DNA from: Marthasterias glacialis
Lineage: Eukaryota > Echinodermata > Asteroidea > Forcipulatida > Asteriidae
Direction of reading: 5' to 3'
NCBI GenBank assembly: GCA_911728455.2
Contig: OU452226.1
Span: 22,647,938 to 22,711,937 of the forward strand
Length of the DNA stretch: 64,000 nucleotides
Below the pieces are notes generated by a model. It did not search any database and had not been told where the DNA came from. It worked only from the letters and a program-made list of their open reading frames with translations. Below, piece after piece: positions 1-11,543 of this stretch. The position numbers were made by a program, and so were the translations under genes. Every line of letters starts with the position of its first letter. Positions within the stretch are counted from its first letter, which is position 1.

Positions 1-1619
1 TAAGGTACAACTAAAAGTAAGGTTGTGAAGCATTCATGCATCTGAATTATTTTAGTTAGAAAATCTCAGATATCTTTCATATTCAGAAATAAATATTAAA
101 TAGTACAGTGTAATGCCACAAAGCCATGGTTGCAGTTGGGATCAACAATTTCAAAGTATCTCAACGATTCCAAAGTAGTAAATACAGAAAATATTACTTT
201 ATAAGTAGTAGTTAACATTTTGAATATCTGACTTGAAACATCCCTGTGTCAAATGTTTTAATTGCCTGATATTTCGGCAACAGGGGTGTCATTTGTGACA
301 GACATGGCGCATTATACACGTACATTAGTATTATTATTATTAATAATATTATTTTAATTATTATTATTATTATTATTATTTCCACACGAAAATAATGAAG
401 TTTGAGATGGTAACACATAAGTTTGTTTTTAAAGTACTACAGTGATTGGAAATTACCACTGAAATGTCTCAAATAAAATGCTTTAGCTTCAAAGACATTA
501 AGCCATGCCATTTGCGAGTTTAGTTTGAAAAATGTGCGGTACAGGGTCTTGCATGGTCACTGGTGGTTGCTTAGTTTGAATCCATCAGACTACATACATG
601 TACATACACATAATTATATACATATTTGCATTTATATAAGGAAGCTGCCTACAACTACTGTTGCTGCATCATTACAGAATTAAGGCAAGTTTCTCCAGAT
701 CAGCAAATACTGACACCACTGCGCCATTCCCGTGGTGTTCACTGTTTCTCCATTTAATTATGTAACTATATACGCAAAAACTTGCCTCAACCATAATGTG
801 ACAAAGAAACATTGGATTCAGTCTGAGTAATTCTAACTGAGTGACCAAGGCATTGTATGATACATCATTCAATCTAACTTGCGAATGGATCATTAACATA
901 ATATGTAGGGAGTCTGCGCCACCACAACCCTTATAATATATACAAACATACAGATTTTAGTCCTATTCAGACTGTGTGAATAAAATCAAATAAATTGGAG
1001 TTAACTTAATATAAATTATGAAAATTTTTCAAAACGATTCTGACAATAACTTAAAGTATTTCAGTGGCTCTCCCAAAATCCATCATACATTGAAATTATA
1101 GTTTCCATAATCCTGGAAGTTAGTAGTAGGCCTAACAACAATTGTGTATTCGTATATATCAATAACATACTTGTACAAGAATAGCGAAATGTTAAAATCT
1201 TAAAAACAAATATCTACGACGGCAATTTTAACGGCACAAGATGAAGATGCTACGTCCGATTTTCGGCTGGTTTAGGTTTAAATTTTTAAAAGCTATTTTT
1301 ATAGATCCAAGAAAGTTGTAAGCTTTCATTTGAGGTATTGCACGGCACGAAAAATTCTTCAATGGCTAAGTGGTAGTAATTTAAACAGTGAAAATGAGTT
1401 ATTGTCCAGATACCGACATCTTCTCATGTCCATCAGCCATATGTACAAACAGTTTTGCATGTAACATGTACTCTACGCATTATCCGTCCATATTATGCAA
1501 AAGGTTTTCAATGTTTTTCAATTTGAAAAAGCATCATCTGTCAAAATTTGTTGAGAAAAAATATTAAAATTTATCCATCTCAAAATGTACAACTTTCCTG
1601 TAGTTGTCAGTAGTGAAAG
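1..1619. other. Gene-free AT-rich stretch
   Basis: No convincing exon on either strand. The only clear structure is a TTA/TAA simple repeat at about 328-381. The short reading frames here have no recognisable domain and run through low-complexity DNA. It lies downstream of the minus-strand TPR-TIR gene, so it may include that gene's 3' untranslated sequence or terminator, but I see no clear polyadenylation signal near the stop codon. Confidence 0.6.
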
Positions 1620-1866
1620 TAAGGTAAACTTTAAGTGGGCACAAGGGGGTGCACCATTGTTTTCAAAGGGGAACACTTGTGGCCAATTAATTAAACCTTT
1701 TCAGGATTTGTGTTTTGCCGTACTATTTTTGTAAGATAATCCGAGACGATGGTAAAAACACATTGTATGTGTGTACAAAATTCCTAACATTGAGTAATAC
1801 TACTTAAAAGCTTATAAAATGTAACTTTTAGTTTAGTAACTTTTAATCTCAAAGTTCATTTTCAAT
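1620..1866 (+). mobile_element. Interspersed repeat, related to the element at 23333-23682
   Basis: Shares the same order of blocks with 23333-23682: a GGCACAAGGGGG-like block, a TGGCCAATTAA block, and a TATAAAATGTAAC...TTTTAATCTC block near the right side. The ends are decayed, so boundaries are approximate. It lies directly beyond the stop codon of TPR-TIR gene 1. The copy at 23333 lies similarly beyond gene 2 but in the opposite relative orientation, which favours independent insertion over joint duplication. Confidence 0.55.
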
Positions 1867-1872
1867 TTTTTT

Positions 1873-4437
1873 TCACCTGTTGATGAGTGCCTTTTTTGTT
1901 CTACTATAGCTAGGGGCCCCCTTCGTGTTTGTAATGGTTTGTGCCAGTGTATCCCAATCTGCTATCCCAGCACTGTTGGCAGCAAAACTTTTCATTATGC
2001 TAAGTTCTTCCGGTGGCGGCAAGCCATCTTTTACTATTGGAATAACAACACAACCGAAATCTTCTGCTTGTTTTAGGGTTTGTTGCAGTAAGAACTTGCC
2101 CTTTTTAAAATCTTCGCTTGGAAGGAACAAGATGCAGGCACACTGCTTCATGAGCTGTAATGGTGCTGCATACACATACGACCCTAGATCTGCCTCTCTT
2201 GTAAATGTACAACCCTTCAACTGTCGCCTAGTCTCCAATTCATGGAGAAGCACGCCCTCTACCCATTTTTCGTCACTCTCTCCATTCGCGACATAAAAGT
2301 CATACACGAACTTCTGTTCTTTGTCAGGACTCAATGTGCCTGATTGAGACTCTAAAGCTGGCCGAGGTTGTGCTCCTGGTTCTTGGATATACTGATTGGA
2401 TGAATCCCTGACCTCTGTTCCACCGATTCCACTCACAAGAGGCCCTATACCTTCATCCTTTTGCAGGTCGTCTGATCCTTCAACCCGTGCAGCAAATGAA
2501 GCTGCCAATCTCACATCACTCCTGTTTCCACGTGGAGCCTGACTGGATGAATTTTGCACCTTCATGCCCCTGAATCCACTCACAAGTGTCCCTATAACTT
2601 TACTTTCCCTTTGGGTCTCTGATCCTGAAACCGGTGCACAAGCCATACCTGCATAGCTTGAATCCCTCTCGGTCACATCATTTGATGCATGTGCTTGGGC
2701 TGTACGTGTTCTCGACTCTCTAACAATTTTATCCAATGTTAACTTTGGGATTGGATTTTCCCATGACTTCTGAAGGGTACCACCGGGTTGGATAGGTGTT
2801 AATTGTGATGACAGATCAGTTGGGTTCAGTAAAGGTAAAATTTCCAAGTTATCTGGAATGTTCTTACAGTAATCATGAAACACCTGTAGTTCATATTCAT
2901 ATTCCTTTTGCAGATTCAAACAAAAGCATCTCGCAGCCAAACTGCCTGTTCCGTACTTTGATATTGCCTTCCTCACTGACTGAACCATCTCCTCTAAAAT
3001 CGGCTTACCATGTTCATCTTTGCATTCCAATCGCAGCAGTGATAGGTAACTGCAAAACATTTCATAAAAATATCCCGTATATTGGGTCATTGAGGATTCC
3101 AACTGCATGGCCTTTTTAAAGTGATCGATGGACTCACGGTATTCACCTAAATCAAAGAAGCATCGCCCAAGGGTCTGATGCAACCTTTGTCTATCTCTGT
3201 GATCACCACAATCTTCGCATCGTTTTAAGGTCTCTAATTCTAGTTCCAGATACTGTCGTTGTTTCTCAGGGGATAGCACTGTATGACATTTCGCAAAATG
3301 ATGATAAACAGTGGCCAAATTAACCAAGTCCCATGCGGTTTTGCGAAATTCAATTGCTTTCTCCAGGTCAGCCATAGCCTTTTCAAGCATGCTTGGGTTT
3401 GGCAGGAAATATGGTCCCCTGCCTTCATTGTACTTTTGCATACACCACTGGTAATTTTTCATATAAATCATACCCCTTGTGCTAAAGGCGTAAAAATTGT
3501 AATGGCTGTCATCAAGCCTGATTGATTTACCAAGCAATTCAAGTGCCCTCGAGTAGCATTTCTCTCTGTTTAGCGAATACACACAGTTTGCATACCGAGC
3601 AAGAAGCCTTGGGTTATCCGGACTAATTTTCATGGCTTGTTCCATACACTTCTCAGGATTATTTATGCAGTCCCTTAACGCGGGCTGTAAATGGGAATAA
3701 GCGAAATGTTTTTCCCTCTTTATGTTTCTTGCTAAATCAGCCAAATGCCGCCAGCTTTCCCATCGATATTCAGAATCACCCGGATCCCTGTTTGCTATCT
3801 TATAGAACAAACAGACAAAATCGTTCAAGTAAATGTTAGCTTGTGTATACTTATTTCTATATCTCAGCTGATTAAATAGCTTATGCAAATTTTTAGCAAT
3901 GATGAATTCCCAGAAATCCTTTTCTGATGTGGACACCACTTCACCTGCGCATTGGAGGGCTTCTCTAAAGATACCAATGGATTGCTCGTACCTCTTGTCG
4001 CAATACTCATCAGTGTGCATATCTACAGCATACACATAAGCCTGTTCAGCTAGACATCTTGCTTTTGCCTTAATGATGCGGTCTTGTTCTGTATCCTGGC
4101 CAATCAAACCTTCCCACTTGTCTTGAAAGCATCTAGCATCCTTCTTTCTGTATAGTGCCAATAATACGTGTTGCATATTAGCCAGTGCATTGAGGTTATC
4201 AGGATCCTTTTCTAGGACAGTGCCAAAGTGTTTGAGGGATTCTTCGTATCGTTTGAGAGCGAATTTAAGAAGACCTAGAAGATTGAGGATAGCAAGTTCC
4301 TCTGGCCTATCTAACCTTGATTTCAAGTCTTGCTCTATGTCAAGAAGTTTGTCCTTCACAGTATCTTGGTTGATGTTTTTGTCATTGATTGGGAGATCCA
4401 GTTTAAAAAGTCCCGGAATAACATCCACACCTGCCAT
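1873..4437 (-). CDS. TPR-TIR protein, paralogue 1 (TTC22-like N-terminal part)
   Basis: Single open coding exon of 854 codons from the chosen ATG at 4437. Frame and homology to paralogue 3 favour this start (MAGVDVIPGLFKL against MDVEVSPGLFKL) over the in-frame ATG at 4494; the leader splice site at 4501 does not decide between them. TPR-type helical repeats cover about residues 46-113, 262-335 and 417-460, with typical pairs such as LGRCFFDLGEYRESIDHFKK. A Ser/Pro-rich linker (about 535-705) leads to a TIR domain at about 709-835: box-1-like FVYDFYV, a core strand CILFLPSEDF, then VVIPI. The BB loop (TFTREADLGSY) lacks the usual RDxxPG, and no clear catalytic Glu is seen on the helix before VVIPI, so a scaffold role is likelier than NADase. 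From memory the TPR part resembles vertebrate TTC22. Likely cytosolic innate-immune adaptor; function is inferred. Confidence 0.85.
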   Translation of the reverse strand: MAGVDVIPGLFKLDLPINDKNINQDTVKDKLLDIEQDLKSRLDRPEELAILNLLGLLKFALKRYEESLKHFGTVLEKDPDNLNALANMQHVLLALYRKKDARCFQDKWEGLIGQDTEQDRIIKAKARCLAEQAYVYAVDMHTDEYCDKRYEQSIGIFREALQCAGEVVSTSEKDFWEFIIAKNLHKLFNQLRYRNKYTQANIYLNDFVCLFYKIANRDPGDSEYRWESWRHLADLARNIKREKHFAYSHLQPALRDCINNPEKCMEQAMKISPDNPRLLARYANCVYSLNREKCYSRALELLGKSIRLDDSHYNFYAFSTRGMIYMKNYQWCMQKYNEGRGPYFLPNPSMLEKAMADLEKAIEFRKTAWDLVNLATVYHHFAKCHTVLSPEKQRQYLELELETLKRCEDCGDHRDRQRLHQTLGRCFFDLGEYRESIDHFKKAMQLESSMTQYTGYFYEMFCSYLSLLRLECKDEHGKPILEEMVQSVRKAISKYGTGSLAARCFCLNLQKEYEYELQVFHDYCKNIPDNLEILPLLNPTDLSSQLTPIQPGGTLQKSWENPIPKLTLDKIVRESRTRTAQAHASNDVTERDSSYAGMACAPVSGSETQRESKVIGTLVSGFRGMKVQNSSSQAPRGNRSDVRLAASFAARVEGSDDLQKDEGIGPLVSGIGGTEVRDSSNQYIQEPGAQPRPALESQSGTLSPDKEQKFVYDFYVANGESDEKWVEGVLLHELETRRQLKGCTFTREADLGSYVYAAPLQLMKQCACILFLPSEDFKKGKFLLQQTLKQAEDFGCVVIPIVKDGLPPPEELSIMKSFAANSAGIADWDTLAQTITNTKGAPSYSRTKKALINR
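1933..2313 (-). other. TIR domain coding segment of paralogue 1
   Basis: Encodes residues about 709-835. Order of elements fits a TIR fold: strand A (FVYDFYV), helix A with WV and LLHELE, BB loop region, CACILFL strand, VVIPI strand, and a final ADWDTL stretch where box 3 (FW) would lie. Sequence is degenerate relative to Toll/IL-1R TIRs. Confidence 0.7.
2392..2592 (-). repeat. Internal duplication in the TPR-TIR 1 linker
   Basis: Residues about 616-633 (GTLVSGFRGMKVQNSSSQ) and 665-682 (GPLVSGIGGTEVRDSSNQ) are two copies of one linker module. Paralogue 3 has only one copy (EPLVSGFRGMEVRDPSGK). The duplication is therefore specific to paralogue 1 or was lost in 3. Confidence 0.75.
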
Positions 4438-4502
4438 GATGATATTGGTAGAGAAGCAATTATGCTGAATGTTGGAACAATGGCTAGGAGACACAGCAGT
4501 CT
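4438..4502 (-). other. 5' UTR end and 3' splice site of TPR-TIR gene 1
   Basis: Read on the minus strand, a long pyrimidine tract followed by TTCTTAACAG ends at 4501, with the exon starting at 4500. The in-frame upstream ATG at 4494 would add 19 unconserved residues. The upstream leader exon is not located. Confidence 0.6.
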
Positions 4503-4679
4503 GTTAAGAAGTGAAAAAAAAAGTGAAACAGTAATACCAAACAGCACATCGTTTAGGCAATGAACAATTTACAGACTACACAATAAAACTTGGTTGGATC
4601 AAAGAATGGGTCAGGGCAGAGTAGGACCTTTCTTCCTTAACAAAGTGATGAAGTTTGGTTTATCAATTACATAATACTG
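4503..4679. other. Intron or intergenic sequence upstream of TPR-TIR gene 1
   Basis: Probably part of the leader intron of the minus-strand gene. Nothing else is recognisable in it. Confidence 0.35.
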
Positions 4680-5630
4680 GGTTCTTATAGCACTTTATCA
4701 CACCCTTTAGGGGCATATCAAAGCGCTCATTATTTGTTTTACAACAGGATAAGCAGAGCTATGTTTTGATTTGTGAGAGCAATTTATGTAGCACCTTGTA
4801 ATGGTTTACAAGATGCTGCGGCGCAATACACTGCCAACATTGCCAGAAACACCAGGGCAAACACCCGTTCTAGAATCGATAAGCTTCTATGTCACTATGT
4901 GCATTACACAACACACGGACCCAGTGCTTTATGCTCCATCCGAAAGAAAAAGCAATAATGGTTAAGTGCCTTGCTTAAGGACACAAGTTTTTTTTTATTT
5001 TTTATGGAAGTCGCCCAACACAAGGCACAAAGGCCACTCGAGGTGAGGGCTAAAAAAGAAAGAGAAAGGAAAAGAAAGCGCAGAGAATTATAACAGAAGC
5101 CTATTCACATTGCGCTTGAACTGAGACAAATTATAGACAGCAGGGAAACAGGATGCAGGTAAGGAGTTCCAGAGTGAAGCAGTAAGTGGAAAGAAACTCG
5201 TAGCATACACCTTGAACCTGCATTTGGGAGTCACGACTGTATGAGGATGGGATTTGACTGAGAGGCGAGTGGTTCGTTTTGAGGGACGGTCAACAGGGAC
5301 GACCAACGAAAGACCATTGGAACACATGCCGTGATAGTATCTGTAAAACAGGCTCAGTGAAGATACATTGCGACGATGTGAGAAGGGTTCCAAGGAAGAT
5401 GACAATTCTTGGCCCACCAGGTTAACAACTCGACGCTGTATCCTGTCCAACAGAGAAAGGTGACAAGCTGGAGCACCAAACCAGTTGTGACAACAGTACT
5501 CCAGCAGTCAGGACAGGGACCCGAACCCACACTTTGCTGATCAGAAACACCAGAGCTTGAGTCCAGTGTTTTAACCGCTCGTCCACGACACGCCACAAAC
5601 ATGTAGCTTGAAGTACACTCGCTCAAGATG
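4680..5630 (+). mobile_element. tRNA-derived SINE-like repeat (family A), split by a LINE
   Basis: Left part 4680-4987 matches 24430-24685 and 56885-57075: a GCTCAAAGCG-type block, then GTAGCACCTTGTAATGG, then a block ending GCTTAAGGACACAAG. The remaining part reappears at 5508-5610, where a reversed tRNA B-box-like CGAACCCACAC lies next to CAGAAACACCAGAGCTTGAGT. A LINE tail at 4988-5508 separates the two parts. Confidence 0.65.
4988..5508 (-). mobile_element. 5'-truncated LINE, C-terminal end of the polyprotein plus tail
   Basis: Minus-strand reading frame 5088-5450 encodes the typical C-terminal end of a non-LTR retrotransposon protein after the reverse transcriptase core: LDRIQRR-like start (here MDRIQRRVVNLVG), LFYRYYHG, FFPLTASLWNSLP and FKRNVNRLL. 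The A-rich 3' tail reads as the T/A run at 4988-5005 on the plus strand. The catalytic domain is absent, so it is dead on arrival through 5' truncation. The clade (CR1/Jockey/RTE-like) is not decided. Confidence 0.75.
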
Positions 5631-7433
5631 TACCATTTTACAAATCATAGTACAAAAGTGCGTCTTGCGTCATGCTAAAATAGTTGAATTTTGTGCGAGT
5701 TTGAGGACCCGAGTGGTTGTACGTTTGCCAAAATGAAATCTTAAATCTTAGTTCCAATAATGTATTATAAGGGATGTCACAGTGTCTTTGTAACAAATTT
5801 TTCTGAACCACATATTATGCAAATACATATAAAGCATGCATCTGGGGTTTGACAACTTGCCATCGTGTGTTGTTAACTGTGTTTGTAATGAATTACATAT
5901 AAATCACAGCCATTTTTTAGTTGTGTGATCCTAGGTAATGTATTGACTTACCAACAGAATGCTGTAACTGTGAACAGATGTCTGAGGACACTATCACTAG
6001 ACTTGACAAAAATGGTAAGATAATCCAAGGCCATCGTGTGCCGGTTTCAAGTCAAAGCTGTCAACCTTATGGTGCAGACATCTTGCTCTTCTCCCATTCA
6101 AACCAGTATAACCAAATTGAGGCTGGAAGGAAAACAAATGTTGGGTCCCTTTAAACCAAATCCGAACAAAACAAACACTGTCACTTATTTACACAGAGTA
6201 GGCCTAGACCTATCTTACAAGTCACACTATGATAAAGATCTATCCCTGTCCCACACACATAAAAACACGATTCTTAAACAGTGTTTTTACTCTAGCAGCA
6301 AGATCAAGGTGCTTTACAATATTATCCCATGTTCATAAAAAAAGCAATCCTCAAACTTTCTCAACTCCCAGGGCAGTAAGGCCTATACAACCCCCAAGCT
6401 GCTTATATTAGCACTCAGGGGATAATCCAACACAAGTTACACTGCAACCCTGACAGGTTCCCATTTATACACCTGTGTTAAGAGAAGCAACTATGGTTAA
6501 ATGCTTTACTCAAGGGCAGAAGTGTCATGACTAGAAATGGACCCCACACTCCAATAATTTAGCTATACAGAACGCGAGTTTGATGCACTATAGGCCTACA
6601 GAGAACGAATTTGGGGTAAAATTCCACAAGACCGCAGGCATAGCTCAAATTTTTTTATCGCACCAGAATTTCTTTTACAAGACCACAATTAAATGAGAAA
6701 GAAGTTTCTACAAAGTTTAACATGTAAACTGTTTTATGTGAACAAGCACTAAGACTAAGAGAAGATTTATCTCATTTGGCTTATGGGTATATTTTGATAC
6801 TTAACAGAATTGAAAGATATTTATAGGCCGGTACCAGACTCAAAATCAACATTTGATGAACACTATTTTGTTTTTATTATTCAAATGAAAAACATAACAC
6901 CACAGGATTTATCTGGCCATGAGTTTACTGGCCTAGGGCTAAAATCACTGGCCTCTGGACTGCGGTCCAGTGTGAAATTTGAGGCTGCGACACGCCACCC
7001 AGAGTTATGAATACTTGGTTGATGTCAATTGATAGAAACAGAACTTGGAGGATGCCGAGTGAGTCATTATCTGCAGGGCTCAGTAGTAAGACCGTTTTAT
7101 GGATGCTGCGACAATTTAATTTATGCCACATTTTTAACACATTTTAGCAAAACAGTATCTTATGACGTAAGTGTGTATGGTAAAGTTTGCCATACAAATA
7201 CTAAGTAATAAAAAAAAAACTACTACATACAATTGATGAATGGCGTGTCGCAATTTATGCTGCATGTAGGGCAGGAGCAATACGGCGGACGAGCTCAGCT
7301 ATCTCCGAGCTCTACATCTATGGTCCAACTTGATCCATGAGAATTAACAACATTCTATATTTTATGGGTGCACTATTGATTATTTTTATGTGAAAAAAAA
7401 ATTATGGGAATAATCAATACTTACTTTGCTTTT
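5631..7433. other. Gene-free stretch
   Basis: Only short frames without domains. At 6975-7250 a GCGACACGCCA / TGGCGTGTCGC pair lies in inverted orientation and may mark the ends of a small inverted-repeat element, but internal support is thin. No exon is supported. Confidence 0.5.
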
Positions 7434-10280
7434 TAGGTGTTCGGCTAGCGGCCGAAAACCTATTGTTAGGTGTTCGGCCAGCAGCCGAAAACCTATTGTT
7501 ATTGTTCTGTTTTTTAGGTGTTCGGACTCTGGTCCGAAGACCTCTTGTTTTTGTTCGGTTTTTTTTTTTAATACTTCTTCTTCTTCTTCTCACTGGCGAT
7601 TGTCCACTTTCAATTGCACACTTCCGAAGGTCATATAACCTTGAAAATTCATACATATGTAGTTTATGGCAAGGAGACGAAACCGTTTGAGTGACGTCAT
7701 GATGACGTCATCAGGTGTTGAATTACGTTAAATCAAAGTTTATTATTTGAAAAAATCATAACTCCTGAAGTACACAATGGATTTTTACAATCTATACATC
7801 ATCGGAAAGGTCTTTAAAAAATAATTAAATGTCTCACAGAGATGACCCCAATTTGACCTTGTCTTCCGGTTCAAACCGGAAGTTGAAGCAAAAAATGCTT
7901 AAAAAGTCACAATTTAAGCTGTGGAGTCAATATGAAACAGAATTTGGACATGGTTTCAGTGTACGAAGTAAAATGTAGTTTATGACCTTTGAAAATATTA
8001 CATTGATGACGTCATCAAATGTTACAGTTTGTTACGACGACGAGTTTAAAAATAATTATTTTTTATTTCAAATTTTTTTTTGAGCAAACTACATGTTGAA
8101 TTTTTTAGTAATAAATAACGACTATAAAAGCCTAATTGTGAAATTTAAACAAAATTGGCCGTTGCATAACGAAGTTATATTAAGGTGAAAAGTGCCGTTT
8201 TTAGCGCGATCGCCGATAGAGTATGTACAGTTACCTTACTGTATTGTACCTCCTGCGTGTGCACTCTAGGCTTTTACTGCACGCTGTGTATATACTTACA
8301 CGCAACAAGTCAGGTCTTGTCACAGTTCATCGAACTTTGCGGTGTGTTGTTAAGTTCTGAGTGTGTTTGTGTGTGTGTGTGTGTGTAATAATGGCGACGC
8401 AAAGAAAAACATGTAAGTCATGCCAAGTTCAGAGTGGAAATGTTTCCCTTTATGTCATTCTGGTGGCTTAATTGTGACAGGGAGAGGAAGAGGAGACTTT
8501 ACTGAGACGATCACATGCTCACGTGAGTTGTTTGAAGTATAATGGTGGAGAAAATGCAATTGACAAAATGATCGTCTTTCGTTCTATTATACCGATCACG
8601 TACGTGCTTACATACGAGAGTCACAAGTGTGCAACAGCGGGGCCAGAGGCACTTTACCCCCGCGAGAGTTGTTGTCGGGATACGCTGAGTAAATCTGTTT
8701 AAAAGTAAAGTTTAAAAGTAAAGTCATCGCCTTTCAAAATGTCCGTGTATTTCTTTAGCCGTGCACACTTGTGTTTATGATGTTTATCAAAGTGGGGTAG
8801 TTTTTATAAAACTTTTGAACTTTTTAATACAGATAATGAGCTCGGAATTTGAATCTGTCAAATGTCAGATTGACTGTACAGTACACCAGTGTTCGTGATG
8901 TTAAAATAAGACCGTTAATTTGATATAGCGCCACCAACGTTCTTTAGCGATACACACTTTGTTTTATTGACACCGAATAGATGCCGAACAAAACGGACGG
9001 GCAGCAAGGGTTAATGTTTTGATAAAAGGCAATATGAATACTATTTTGAACACACAAACTGGCGGCAGCCAATTGCACTGCGTGGAAAAGGAACACTTTG
9101 TAAAGCACGAAAACATTGTTTTTCCTGGCAGTTAAAACCAAAAAGGTAACTTGTTTTTCCTCCAGGAGTCGAGTTACAATAAATGTATGCGGTTCTTTAT
9201 AATTCTTAGTGACCTGAGTTGACCTCGCTTCCTGCCCAAACCGGAAGGCCCCTTGAAATACATATGATAAAGCTCTTTTTAATTATTTTCATATTCATAT
9301 TTATTAAATCAAAGTTTATTATTTCAAAAAATCATAACTCCTGAAGTACACAATGGATTTTTACTATCTATACATCATCTGAAAGCTCATTCAAAACTGC
9401 GTAATCGCCCCACAGACATGACCCCAATGTGACCTTGTCTTCCGGTTCAAACCGGAAGTTCAAATATTCAAAAATTCATATTTTAAGAAGTTTTTATTAT
9501 ATATTCACAATTCTTACATCAATTGTAGGTTAGGGCATGTCCTTCTATGTTGCACATTGCGTGACCTGTGTGACCTCTACTTCCGGAAAAACCGGAAGTA
9601 GCTCCTCATTCAAAAGTTGTCAGAGGTAGGAACATGATTCTTTCACCAAGTACCAAGATTAGGGAGGATCCTTCTCTGTTGCACATTGCGTGACCTTTGT
9701 GACCTCTACTTCCGGTCAAACCGGAAGTAGCTCTTTATTTAAAAATGGTAAGAGCCAGGAACATGATTCTTTCACCAAATACCAAGGTTAGGGAGGATCC
9801 TTCTCTGTTACATTGCGTGACCTTTATGACCTGTACTTCCGGTCAAACCGAAGTAGATCTTTATTTAAAAATGGTTAGAGCTAGGAACATGATTATTTCA
9901 CCTAATACCAAGGTAAGGGATGACCCTTCTCTGTTGCACTTTGCGTGACCTCTGTGCCTCTACTTCCGGTGAAGCCGAAAGTAGCTCCTCATTTTTTTAA
10001 GATGTTAGAGGTAGGAACATGATTCTTTCACAAAATACCAAGGTTTGGTAAGGTCCTTCTCTGTTTCATATTGCGTACATGTACTTCCGGTCAAACCGGG
10101 AAAAAATAGTAAGAGCTAGGAACATGAAGGTCCTCTGCTGCAAATTAATTAAATTTCAAAGCACAATTTACGTTTTTATGTTCATATTTTTAGATACTTA
10201 AGTTGATACATTAAACAACAACTTTAACTACCATATTCCGAACACCTTGTTTTTGTGATGTCACAAAAACTTATGTCTAG
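7434..10280 (+). mobile_element. Helitron-like unit A
   Basis: Begins with three related hairpins of the form AGGTGTTCGG...CCGAAAACCT and ends with the hairpin GTTTTTGTGA/TCACAAAAAC plus TTATGTCTAG. It holds the ~126-bp tandem repeat at 9530-10125 and a GT run at 8363-8386. The exact 5' end is uncertain. Confidence 0.5.
9530..10125 (+). repeat. ~126-bp tandem repeat with TTCCGG palindromes
   Basis: About five units, each with AGGAACATGATT, TTTCACC, CCTTCTCTGTTGCA, GCGTGACCT and a palindrome of type ACTTCCGGTCAAACCGGAAGT. Later units have decayed palindromes. It is inside Helitron-like unit A. Confidence 0.75.
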
Positions 10281-10299
10281 TTTTTTTTTCTTTTTTTTT

Positions 10300-11523
10300 T
10301 CTGGGCTTTCTTAGTCGTCGAAACTTGTCCACAAATTTTCTCAAAAAGTTAAGCTTGTATGAACTTGAAACCTACCATGTACAAACATATTAGTGAGTGG
10401 ATGATACAGAAACTTTTTTGGAATGATGACGTCATTGATGACGTCATGACGTTAAATAAACGTTAAATAATTCAAAAATTTAATAACTCAAGAACGGCAA
10501 ATGCTACATTCAAAATCTTTAATGCATATGAAAGGTATTGTGATGTGGGACAAATTGTATGCACACCGTGACCCCATTTGACCTTTACTTCCGGTAGAAA
10601 CCGGAAGTTAAAGTTAAAGTTCATGTTATTTGGGGCTCTAAAGCCTAAGTGATTAAAAATATCAACTAACTTTCAATGAATAATATTTTCTTTAGCTCAA
10701 GAACAATCTACAAATGTGATATATGACGTCATAGCTACGTCACAACGAAATTGATACACGAGGTCGAAAAAAAAAATATTTTGCTATCTCAAAAACTAAA
10801 GCACGTACGGACTTGATACTTACTACATACTTAGACCACAGTGTGTATATGACAAAGCAAAATTTTGGGAATGATGACGTCATCGATGACGTCATTACAT
10901 TAAATTGAAGTTTTATACTAAAATAATCATATCTTTAGAATAATACATGCTACATACATGATCTTTACACCATATGAAAGGTCTTGAAGTATTAAACAAA
11001 TCTTAAACAGGGTGTGACCCCATTTGACCTTCACTTCCGGTCGAAACCGGAAGTAGTAGTTTTGTTATGAAAAATCGATTCTGAATTACGTAAATTTGTA
11101 TGTTAATTGTATAACTTAATTTTAAAGCCCCTCGACGATTCTACAAATATTTACAAAGTGTGACCTCATTTGACCTTCACTTCCGGTCGAAACCGGAAGT
11201 ATAAGTTTGTACTACAAAAATATGTATTTTATTAATGAAACGTGGTACATTAATAATCGTTACATCAATTTAAAGCTCTCTGACAATTCTAGATACCATG
11301 CAAAAGGTGTTACCCCATTTGACCTTTAGTTCCTGTCAAACCGGAAGTTGAAGTTTCATATGACAAACCTTCATGAATAAAGATAAAAAAGTACAACTAA
11401 ATATTTCGCCCGTCAGCATAGCACAAATAGACAAGAAACGTGCACATAATATTGACCTTAAAATTTTCAATTACGTAATTAAGCCGAACACCGTGAGTTT
11501 GTCCACAAACTCTAAATCTCTAG
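10300..11523 (+). mobile_element. Helitron-like unit B
   Basis: Starts TCTGGGCTTTCTTAGTCGTC after a T run and ends CCGAACACC, hairpin GAGTTTGT/ACAAACTC, then CTAAATCTCTAG. The same start recurs at 11544 and the same end at 13673, so both termini are supported by two copies. Length 1,224 bp. Flanks are T on both sides, fitting a T|T target. Confidence 0.6.
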
Positions 11524-11543
11524 TTATTGTTCTGTTTTTTTTT

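Noticed and set aside
8363-8386. GT run as a regulatory Z-DNA site
   Set aside because: A short microsatellite inside a Helitron-like unit; nothing supports a function.
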